The translations under genes were made by a program, and so were the position numbers. A model generated the notes under the pieces. The model saw nothing but the letters and a program-made list of their open reading frames with translations, was not told the origin of the DNA and did no database searches. Positions 8,003 to 14,427 of a stretch of 18,085 nt of DNA are shown piece after piece. Numbering within the stretch: position 1 is the first letter of the stretch; each line of letters begins with the position of its first letter. This DNA comes from an uncultured Lysobacterales bacterium (GTDB taxonomy: Bacteria > Pseudomonadota > Gammaproteobacteria > Xanthomonadales > SZUA-36), in NCBI GenBank assembly GCA_937995275.1, contig CALKKN010000233.1, positions 1-18,085 of the forward strand, in the 5' to 3' direction.

Positions 8003-9048
8003 TGAACCGCGTGGCACTGGTGCTGGCCGTGGCGATGCCAGGCTGCGCCGCACCACCCACCCAGACGGGAGCAGAGCCCATGCAGGCGTTTACAGTCATT
8101 GCCCACCGCGGCGCCCCGGCCTACCTGCCGGAACACACGCTGGAAGGCGCGGCCATGGCCCACTCGATGGGGGCCGACTACATCGAACTGGACGTCGTGC
8201 TGACGGCCGACGACCACCTCATCGTGCTGCATGACCTCTACCTGGACGCGGTGACCGACGCCGCCGAGCGTTTTCCCGATCGCGAGCGGCCGGACGGCCG
8301 CCGTTACGCGTTCGATTTTACACTCGCGGAGGTGAAGTCACTGCGGGTGCACGAACGCACCGGGACTGACGGCAAGGCCGTGTTTCCGGGGCGTTTCCCG
8401 CCCGCCACCGGGATATTTCGGATACCGACCCTGCAGGAAATGCTGGCGCTGGTTCAAGGCCTGAACCGGACGACCGGCCGGGAAGCGGGCATCTACATCG
8501 AACCCAAGGCGCCCGCCTGGCACCGCAGCGAGGGCAAGGACCTCATGGCGGCCGTGCTGGCCGGCCTGGCCGGCCACGGTTACCGCTCGGCCGACGACAA
8601 GGTGCTGCTGCAGTCCTTCGACATGGATTCGCTGTTGTATGCGCGCCGGGAACTGGGCTCGGACCTGCGCATGGTGCAGCTCATCGGCGAAAACCGCTGG
8701 CGCGAGAGCCCCACGGATTTCGATTTCCTGCAGACCGACGAGGGCCTGGCCAAAACCGCCGAGTACGCCCAGGGTATCGGCCCCTGGCTGCCTCAAGTCG
8801 TTGATATGAAGACATTTGATCAACCTGATATATCACATCTGATCGATCGTGCACACAGGCACGGACTGTTTGTGCATGCCTACACGTTGCGGGCGGACCA
8901 GTTGCCCCCGGGCGCTGGGGAATTCAGTGACGTCGTCCGCACGCTGACAGCCATCGGACTGGACGGCGTGTTCACCGACCACCCCGACCGCGTCATCGAG
9001 AGCCTGGGCCGCCCGGGCGCCAACCGTGCCCCGGTCCCCCGTAAGTGA
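7999..9048 (+). CDS. glpQ: Glycerophosphodiester phosphodiesterase, periplasmic
   Basis: It hydrolyses glycerophosphodiesters (deacylated phospholipids) to sn-glycerol 3-phosphate plus the alcohol. The 349-residue product closely parallels E. coli GlpQ: HRG at 36-38, PEHT at 44-47, metal-binding Glu63 and Asp65 in ELDVVLT, His78 in VLHD, and later YLDAVTDAAERFPDR, GIYIEPKAP, DGVFTDHPD. The N-terminus is a secretion signal ending near Cys16 (AMPGCAAP), an imperfect lipobox, so it may be a lipoprotein or a free periplasmic enzyme. I chose the ATG at 7999, which overlaps the stop of the preceding lipoprotein gene (ATGA); the adjacent ATG at 8002 is an equal alternative. An in-frame stretch near 8815-8850 is unusually AT-rich for this gene. 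Confidence 0.95.
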   Translation: MMNRVALVLAVAMPGCAAPPTQTGAEPMQAFTVIAHRGAPAYLPEHTLEGAAMAHSMGADYIELDVVLTADDHLIVLHDLYLDAVTDAAERFPDRERPDGRRYAFDFTLAEVKSLRVHERTGTDGKAVFPGRFPPATGIFRIPTLQEMLALVQGLNRTTGREAGIYIEPKAPAWHRSEGKDLMAAVLAGLAGHGYRSADDKVLLQSFDMDSLLYARRELGSDLRMVQLIGENRWRESPTDFDFLQTDEGLAKTAEYAQGIGPWLPQVVDMKTFDQPDISHLIDRAHRHGLFVHAYTLRADQLPPGAGEFSDVVRTLTAIGLDGVFTDHPDRVIESLGRPGANRAPVPRK

Positions 9049-9069
9049 CCCGGAGTCTCGCTTCCCTTC

Positions 9070-9086
9070 TTTCGCCTGCGGCGAAA
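9070..9086 (+). terminator. Short hairpin after glpQ, possible weak terminator
   Basis: TTTCGCC (9070-9076) and GGCGAAA (9080-9086) form a perfect 7-bp stem with a 3-nt loop, 21 bp after the glpQ stop. No T-run follows, so intrinsic termination is doubtful. Confidence 0.3.
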
Positions 9087-9136
9087 ACCGGCTGCGCACG
9101 ACTTCGGTTGGACACCAGCCCGCGTAGAATGAGCCC

Positions 9137-10465
9137 ATGAGCTCGAACCGCCCGCCTCGCCAGTCGCGCGTCCCCACGACCCGTATCGGGCGGCTGGTGC
9201 AACTCGGGTTCACGGCCGGGGAATTGGCTATCGGCGGCGTCCTCGAGGGTGCGAAGCGAATTTCCCGCGTAACGCCCGACGATGCCGTCAACATGTTCCT
9301 GACCGCAGCCAATGCGGAGAAACTGGCGCAGCGGCTGGCCGGCATGCGCGGCGCGGCAATGAAAATGGGGCAGATGCTGTCGATGGAAGGCGCCGACATC
9401 CTGCCGCGGGAATTCACCGACGCGCTGGCCGCCCTGCGGGATTCCGCCAACCGCATGCCGCGCAGCCAGCTGCGCGGCGTGCTGGGGCGCGAGTACGGCA
9501 AGGGCTGGGAGGCGCGCTTCGAATCTTTCGACTACGAGCCGATCGCGGCGGCGTCGATCGGGCAGGTGCACCGTGCCGTCACCCGCGATGGACGGGAGCT
9601 GGCGCTCAAGATTCAGTACCCCGGCGTTGCCAAGAGCATCAACAGCGACGTCGACAACATGGCCATGTTTCTCCGCATGGCCAATATCCTGCCGATGGAG
9701 CTGGATATCAGCGGCATCGTCGCGGAGGTCAAGCGCCAGCTGCGGGAGGAGGCCGACTATCACATCGAAGCACGGCACCTGGAAACCTACCGGCGCCTGA
9801 TCCGTAACGAGCCGTCCTTCGTAGTCCCCCGCGCCCACCAGGACCTGACCACCAAGCGCATCCTGGCGATGGACTACCTGACCGGCGAGCGGATCGAGTC
9901 GCTCGAACGCCGCGGCGTCAGCCAGGCCGCCCGGGACCGCTGCGGCACCAAACTCCAGCACCTGCTGTTCCGCGAGCTTTTCGATCTCCGCACCATGCAG
10001 ACGGACCCGAATTTCGCCAATTACCTGTACCGCTCCGAGGACGAGCGCATCGTGCTGCTGGACTTCGGCTCGACCGCCAGCTTCAGCGAGGAATTCACGG
10101 TCCGGTACGGCGAGATTTCCCGTGCCCTGATCGCGGGCGACGAGGGCGCGACCCGGCGTTACGCCGAGGAAATCGGGTACCTGCGGCCGACGGACAGCCC
10201 CGAACACGCGGAACGGGTCATGAGGGTCATCCAACTGGCCTGCGAGCCGATCACGAAACGGGGAGTTTACGACTTCGGCGCCTCGGACCTGGTGGCACGG
10301 GCGCGCGACGCCGGCATCGAAATGCTGTTCCACAGTCACGGGGAGTTCATGGCGCCGCCGCCCGAAACCGTCTTCCTGCACCGGAAGCTGGTGGGTTCCT
10401 TCCTCGTCTGTGCCCGTATCCGGGCCAGGGTCAGGGTGCAGGACCTGATCCAGCGCTATCTTTGA
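9137..10465 (+). CDS. ABC1/AarF/UbiB-family atypical protein kinase
   Basis: A 442-residue member of the ABC1 (ADCK) atypical kinase family, whose best-known members support ubiquinone synthesis. The family signatures are in order: KMGQ at 76-79 (KxGQ motif), the alanine-rich loop AAASIGQVH at 137-145 replacing a glycine-rich loop, the ATP-contacting lysine 158 in ALKIQ, QTDPNFANY at 288-296 (catalytic loop) and LLDFG at 307-311 (metal-binding DFG). It is shorter than E. coli UbiB (546 aa) and lacks the two C-terminal membrane helices, so I do not call it ubiB. No strong ribosome site precedes the ATG at 9137. Its 3' end faces the convergent methyltransferase gene with only 9 bp between stops. 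Confidence 0.93.
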   Translation: MSSNRPPRQSRVPTTRIGRLVQLGFTAGELAIGGVLEGAKRISRVTPDDAVNMFLTAANAEKLAQRLAGMRGAAMKMGQMLSMEGADILPREFTDALAALRDSANRMPRSQLRGVLGREYGKGWEARFESFDYEPIAAASIGQVHRAVTRDGRELALKIQYPGVAKSINSDVDNMAMFLRMANILPMELDISGIVAEVKRQLREEADYHIEARHLETYRRLIRNEPSFVVPRAHQDLTTKRILAMDYLTGERIESLERRGVSQAARDRCGTKLQHLLFRELFDLRTMQTDPNFANYLYRSEDERIVLLDFGSTASFSEEFTVRYGEISRALIAGDEGATRRYAEEIGYLRPTDSPEHAERVMRVIQLACEPITKRGVYDFGASDLVARARDAGIEMLFHSHGEFMAPPPETVFLHRKLVGSFLVCARIRARVRVQDLIQRYL

Positions 10466-10474
10466 GAACGGCCT

Positions 10475-11995
10475 TCAGGGTCGGGCGCGCCGGCGACCGC
10501 GGCGGCGCCCCGTGGTTTCCCTGGCCCGGCCTTCGGGCGGTGGCGGCAGGTCCGGCAAACGATCCTGCGATTCCATCCCCTCCAGGATCACGGAGCGCAT
10601 CGCCTCGTCGATCGCAGGATCGGTTTCCACCGGCCGACAGGCCGCCAACCGCCGGTCGACCTCGGCGCAGGCCCGTTCGACCAGGCTCGGCCCGCCGCTC
10701 TTGTCCGCCGTGTCGCGCGTCGTGCGGTCGATGACCGGATCGGTCAGGTAAAGCTCCTGCGGCCAGTGCTCGAGTGTCTGCTCGGCGGTAATCAGGTGAC
10801 CCTCGTTCATCAGATGATCGACCAGGGCCTGGCTGGGCAGGTCGTCCAGCGGGCTGATCTCACGGCAGAAATGGAGCGCCTGGCCACAGACCTCGTTGTC
10901 GAACACCAGCTTGGGCAGACTGAAAGTCAGAACGAAGTCCAGCATCCCGGGGCCGGCCACCGAATTCACGCCGGCCAGCGCCGCCAGCAGCGCACTGCTG
11001 AATGACTCGCCGCCGGCCTGCGCGTCCAGTTCCTTGCCGTCGCTGAGCGCCATGTAGGCCTGCGAGGGCAGGCCGAGGTATTTGGCGATCGCGACATAGG
11101 CGACGTCCAGGTGCTGGGCCTCGATCGCGGCCATCGGCGAACTGGCGGCCTTCATGTGGAACGTGGCCGGCGCACCGCCAAAGAGCACCGGGTGGCCCGG
11201 CCTCAGCACCTGCGCCATCGTCAATCCGGTCAACACATCCACGCAGTGGAAGACGAGGGCGCCGACGATCGTCACCGGCGCGATGAGGCCCATCAGGGTC
11301 ACCGGCACGATTTCGATCGGAATGCCGGCCTCGACGCTGTCCAGCAGGTTCTGGCAGGAATCCTCACCGTACCGGAAATTGCCGGTGGCCGTAATCGTGA
11401 AGACGGACATCGGCTTCGCGGCCAGTGCGGCGGGGTCGCGCCGGAACATTTGCAGCAGCCGCACCAGGCGCGGGATGCCATGTTCGCTGAAGGCGCCCGA
11501 GGCCACCGGGCGCTTCGAGTTCACCAGCGTCATGTACAGGCGCCAGGCATCCGACACCTGCGGCTCGATGTCCTGGTTGGTGGAGAAGGCTGTGGCCAGG
11601 TACCCCAGGTGCTCCATCCCGTCCGCCAGGCGCACGTACTCCACAAAATCGGTCGAATTGGCAAGCCGGGTCTTGCCGCTGCGGTGATCGAGTATCTTCA
11701 GGCCGCTCGAACCGGGCACGAAGTTGACGTTCCAGCCGCCGAGTTCCGCGTGCGGCACGCCGTCCCGGTCATACAGCGTGAAGCTGGAGGGGGCCGTTTC
11801 GATCGCCTTGTCGACGACGTCCGCCGGGAACAGGATGCGGTCGCCGCTGCCATCGGTCGGCAGGCCGTGGTCCAGCAGTCGCTTGCGCAGTTTCGTGCCG
11901 CGGATCTCCATGCCCGTCTCGGACAGGATGCGCCTGGCTTCGTCGAGGATGCGGACGATCAGGTCCTCGTCGAGGACGTTCAGCGTCGGACGCAT
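10475..11995 (-). CDS. Trimethylamine methyltransferase (MttB) superfamily protein, non-pyrrolysine
   Basis: A 506-residue member of the MttB family, which transfers a methyl group from a methylamine or quaternary amine to a corrinoid protein. Family-like blocks are [20 protein letters not shown] (239-258), [13 protein letters not shown] (267-279) and [20 protein letters not shown] (341-360), followed by VFDNEVCG (364-371). The frame is open throughout with no in-frame amber codon, so it belongs to the non-Pyl branch (characterised members act on glycine betaine, proline betaine or carnitine), and its substrate cannot be assigned. The C-terminus is a highly basic tail ([10 protein letters not shown]). 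It starts 1 bp after the stop of the GcvR-like gene, with a ribosome site inside that gene, so the two are coupled. No corrinoid-protein gene is in the window. Confidence 0.9.
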   Translation of the reverse strand: MRPTLNVLDEDLIVRILDEARRILSETGMEIRGTKLRKRLLDHGLPTDGSGDRILFPADVVDKAIETAPSSFTLYDRDGVPHAELGGWNVNFVPGSSGLKILDHRSGKTRLANSTDFVEYVRLADGMEHLGYLATAFSTNQDIEPQVSDAWRLYMTLVNSKRPVASGAFSEHGIPRLVRLLQMFRRDPAALAAKPMSVFTITATGNFRYGEDSCQNLLDSVEAGIPIEIVPVTLMGLIAPVTIVGALVFHCVDVLTGLTMAQVLRPGHPVLFGGAPATFHMKAASSPMAAIEAQHLDVAYVAIAKYLGLPSQAYMALSDGKELDAQAGGESFSSALLAALAGVNSVAGPGMLDFVLTFSLPKLVFDNEVCGQALHFCREISPLDDLPSQALVDHLMNEGHLITAEQTLEHWPQELYLTDPVIDRTTRDTADKSGGPSLVERACAEVDRRLAACRPVETDPAIDEAMRSVILEGMESQDRLPDLPPPPEGRARETTGRRRGRRRARP

Positions 11996-11996
11996 C

Positions 11997-12515
11997 TCAC
12001 TCTTCCAGCTCGATGTCGACCATCAGTTCGTTGGCCAGTTCCTCCATCTCGTCACGGAGCTGTTGCAACGGCACCGCGTCGGGCACCAGGATCCGCGCAT
12101 GCGCGATGAACAGGCTCTCGCCGGACATGGAGGCGCTCTGCACGGTCGTTTCCAGTTCCAGCACGTTGATGCCGAGGCGCGCCAGCACCGCCGTGATGTC
12201 GTGCACGATCCCCGGGTGGTCCTGCCCGACCAGTTCGATGGAAAACTCCTGCGTGCCCTCCGGGCGCGCCGGGGTGTCGGAACGTTGCGCAACGATCTCG
12301 ATGCCGCCGATCTCCAGCGATTCGAGCACCCGCAGGAACGAGTCGACGCGTTCCTCGGGAACCTGCGCCAGCAGGATGCCGGCAAATTTGCCGGCCAGCG
12401 TCATCATGCTGCTCTCGGTCCAGTTGCCGCCGTGCGTGGCCAGCACGTCGGACAGTTCCTCGACGATGCCCGGGTGGTCGTCCGCGACGACCGTCAAAAC
12501 GATGGATGTGTTCAT
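11997..12515 (-). CDS. Double ACT-domain protein, GcvR-like
   Basis: A 172-residue protein made of two ACT domains, about 3-80 ([20 protein letters not shown]) and 90-170 ([19 protein letters not shown]). Each contains the DHPGIV ligand-loop motif. The layout is that of GcvR, the glycine-responsive negative regulator of the glycine cleavage system, which has no DNA-binding domain and works by protein contact. Here it is the first gene of a pair with an MttB-family methyltransferase (1 bp between them), so it may sense glycine or a methylated glycine linked to that enzyme (inference). The ATG at 12515 has GGAAG 7 nt upstream. No GcvA-type activator is nearby. Confidence 0.88.
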   Translation of the reverse strand: MNTSIVLTVVADDHPGIVEELSDVLATHGGNWTESSMMTLAGKFAGILLAQVPEERVDSFLRVLESLEIGGIEIVAQRSDTPARPEGTQEFSIELVGQDHPGIVHDITAVLARLGINVLELETTVQSASMSGESLFIAHARILVPDAVPLQQLRDEMEELANELMVDIELEE

Positions 12516-12846
12516 GATTGGTCTTCCAGCCGCTGCAGCCCGATACCGGCGCTCCCGGTTATGGGACGTGTTCCTGTCGGGCAGATTGCGACGCCGCCCG
12601 CTCTGGTTACTTTAACCCAACTGGCTGGCGGAAAGACACGGGTTGCGATCGGGGTCGCTGCACAATTGACGGTGAAGGCACGCGGTCAGGGGCCACCCGG
12701 GATAGTTTCTCAACGCCGCACGCCTGGGGACGGTGAAAACGGTCATTCATCGCCGGTTTTTGATACAGGTCACATGAAGGCAAAGCTTTTGTTCCTAACA
12801 TGCTCCTGCCTAAAGGATTACCCATGAGTATGAGGAGAATTCACGA
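12516..12846. other. 331-bp divergent intergenic region, no gene recognised
   Basis: This gap separates the divergent GcvR-like and ompW genes and must carry promoters for both. I see a small inverted repeat GGTTA-CTT-TAACC at 12605-12617, a candidate FNR/Dnr-type site at 12760-12773, and the ompW ribosome site GAGGAGA about 8 nt before its ATG. No convincing conserved short protein, tRNA or riboswitch-like fold was recognised. Confidence 0.6.
12760..12773 (+). promoter_or_regulatory. Candidate FNR/Dnr-type site upstream of ompW
   Basis: TTGATACAGGTCAC matches the TTGAT-N4-(A/G)TCAA pattern of FNR/Dnr-family regulators at 9 of 10 informative positions. It begins 87 bp before the ompW start codon. 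Known enterobacterial ompW genes respond to oxygen through FNR, which makes the site plausible, but a single match by eye is weak evidence. Confidence 0.3.
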
Positions 12847-13452
12847 ATGAAAGCAATATCCGTTCTGTGTGCCCTTTTGCTGCTGGGGGCGGCCGCCGCA
12901 AATCCGGCCCTGGCGATGGACCAGGGCGACTGGCTGATACGCTTCGGTGTTTCCCAGGTGGACCCGAAATCGAACAACCACCCCGCTGTATCGGTCGACT
13001 CGGCGACCAGCGCCACCTTCAACTTCACCTACATGATGACCGCCAACTGGGCGGTGGAAGTGCTGGCGGCCTACCCGTTCGAACACGACATCTCCCTGAT
13101 CGGCGGCCCCGAAGTGGGCAGCACCAAGCAGTTGCCGCCGACCGTCAGCCTGCAGTATCACTTCCTGCCGGACTCGACCTTCCAGCCCTATGTCGGCCTG
13201 GGCGTCAATTACACCAATTTCTTCAGCGAAAAACTGTACGGCCCGCTGGAGGGCGCCTCTCTCAGTCTGGACGACAGCTGGGGATGGGCCGGTGAGATCG
13301 GCGCCGACATCATGCTCAACGAGAAGTGGTTCCTGAACCTCAACTTGCGTTACATCGGCATCGAGAGTGACACCACCGTCAACGGGGAACCGTTTGGCAA
13401 GGTGAAGATCGATCCCTGGGTATACGGAGCCCATGCCGGTTTTCGTTTCTGA
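12847..13452 (+). CDS. ompW: OmpW-family outer-membrane beta-barrel protein
   Basis: A 201-residue outer-membrane protein of the eight-stranded OmpW family, whose members form a narrow hydrophobic channel for small nonpolar compounds. It has a Sec signal peptide (about 1-23, ending NPALA before MDQGDW). The mature part of about 178 residues has alternating beta-strand patterns and typical segments (VEVLAAYPFEHDI, LPPTVSLQYHF, PYVGLGVNYTNFF, GWAGEIGADIML, LNLRYIGI). It ends in a C-terminal phenylalanine (YGAHAGFRF), the usual BAM-complex signal. The ATG at 12847 has a strong ribosome site (GAGGAGA). It is a single-gene unit; a possible FNR/Dnr site lies upstream. The cargo here is unknown; aromatic products such as indole or phenol would fit the pore type only speculatively. 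Confidence 0.94.
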   Translation: MKAISVLCALLLLGAAAANPALAMDQGDWLIRFGVSQVDPKSNNHPAVSVDSATSATFNFTYMMTANWAVEVLAAYPFEHDISLIGGPEVGSTKQLPPTVSLQYHFLPDSTFQPYVGLGVNYTNFFSEKLYGPLEGASLSLDDSWGWAGEIGADIMLNEKWFLNLNLRYIGIESDTTVNGEPFGKVKIDPWVYGAHAGFRF

Positions 13453-13466
13453 GTCGTCATAGCATT

Positions 13467-13496
13467 GCGGGGAAGGAGCCCTTCACGGCGCCCCGC
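13467..13496 (+). terminator. GC-rich hairpin after ompW
   Basis: GCGGGG (13467-13472) pairs with CCCCGC (13491-13496), and inside it GAAGG pairs with CCTTC, forming a stacked GC-rich structure 14 bp after the ompW stop. No T-run follows, so it is only a possible terminator. Confidence 0.3.
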
Positions 13497-13540
13497 GCCC
13501 TGCCCTGGACAGAACTGATGCGGCGGGGAACGCGGATTAA

Positions 13541-13562
13541 GGAGTCTCGCTTCGCTCGACTC
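13541..13562 (+). repeat. Possible REP-like palindromic element
   Basis: GGAGTCTCGCTTCGCTCGACTC is imperfectly palindromic (GAGTC/GACTC ends and a GC pair around TTC). Its first 13 bases also occur at 9052-9064, just after glpQ. Both copies lie between genes, as REP-type elements do. Only two partial copies are visible, so the call is tentative. Confidence 0.35.
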
Positions 13563-13611
13563 ACCCAACCGGGGGCGGCCACCGACGTAGCCGGATCGAG
13601 GGGCACCACCG

Positions 13612-14427
13612 TCAGCCCTGCTCCCCGCCCCACTGACGCACCAGGCAGATCGGGCAACGCAATCGCTCACGCAGCGCCTGCAGCGTGGCCGGCTGGAGGA
13701 TATCCTCCGTGGCGGCCACCATGAACAACGTGGCGGCTTCCCGGTAGGCGGCCTCGAGCAGCGCGAGGACGCCGCCTTCCTCAGGCATGACCCGTACCCG
13801 CAACGGCCGGCGCGGCAGGGTCTCGTGCCAGAGGCGAGTCAGGCCCGCCTCGTCGCGCCCGACCTCCGGCGCCGCCAGAACGGTTATCACGCTCGCCTCA
13901 CTCACCGCCAGGTGCGCGGCCGCCGCCAGGACGCTGCGGCCGGACTCGAGATCGCCGATGGCCACGGCAATACGCTGCCGGGCCTGCGGGCTGCGGACCG
14001 GCTGGCTGACGGCCGCCGCCATCATGCGGGCCGGCTCGAACACCGTGATGTCGGACCCGGTGGCGGCATCGAGCAACAGGCTGATAGCCGGCCCCCGAAC
14101 GTTTCTGAACGAGTGCGTGACACCGGTTCGCTTGGCGAGCACGGCCAGGGCCCGGCGCGCCGTGCGCATCCGCAGGCTCAAGGCGCGCTCGAAGTGGTCG
14201 CTGTTGAACTCGCGCACGCTGAACGTGACGCGGCAGAGCTCCTTGACGAAGGGCAGTTCCGCGGCATGCTGCACTTCGGCTTCCTCCAGGAACACGCCGT
14301 GCATTTCGATGTCCCGCTCATGCGAGAGCAGCGGCAGTATTAGATCCAACAGGCTTCGCCCGGAGCCGCCGGACCCGAGGATCACCGCAATGCGCCGCGG
14401 TCTCTTGTCAGCCGGGTTCGTCGCCAT
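13612..14427 (-). CDS. Tandem universal-stress-protein-like (UspA fold) protein
   Basis: A 271-residue cytoplasmic protein that appears to consist of two Usp-like alpha/beta halves. The first, about 11-135, starts RRIAVILGSGGSGRSLLDLI; the second, about 150-265, starts QRIAVAIGDLESGRSVLAAA and ends LRCPICLVRQ, like the CPVLVV end of Usp domains. The usual Usp ATP-binding G-x2-G-x9-G-S/T motif is not evident near the C-terminus, so nucleotide binding is doubtful. Its start overlaps the end of the LonB-like protease gene by 20 bp, so the two are translated from one message, and it may assist or report on that protease (inference). The function is unknown; the fold assignment is by pattern only. 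Confidence 0.72.
   Translation of the reverse strand: MATNPADKRPRRIAVILGSGGSGRSLLDLILPLLSHERDIEMHGVFLEEAEVQHAAELPFVKELCRVTFSVREFNSDHFERALSLRMRTARRALAVLAKRTGVTHSFRNVRGPAISLLLDAATGSDITVFEPARMMAAAVSQPVRSPQARQRIAVAIGDLESGRSVLAAAAHLAVSEASVITVLAAPEVGRDEAGLTRLWHETLPRRPLRVRVMPEEGGVLALLEAAYREAATLFMVAATEDILQPATLQALRERLRCPICLVRQWGGEQG

Noticed and set aside
8826..8835. Third perfect TGATATATCA, inside glpQ
   Set aside because: It lacks the AAATTT flank, sits within coding sequence (Pro-Asp-Ile-Ser-His) and is not near a start, so I do not call it an operator.
10475..11995. Pyrrolysine-encoding (in-frame amber) MttB
   Set aside because: The 506-codon frame is uninterrupted and matches full family length without needing amber read-through.
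12516..12846. Glycine riboswitch or other riboswitch before the GcvR-like/MttB pair
   Set aside because: I could not find the conserved glycine-aptamer core or any familiar riboswitch fold by eye on the minus strand.
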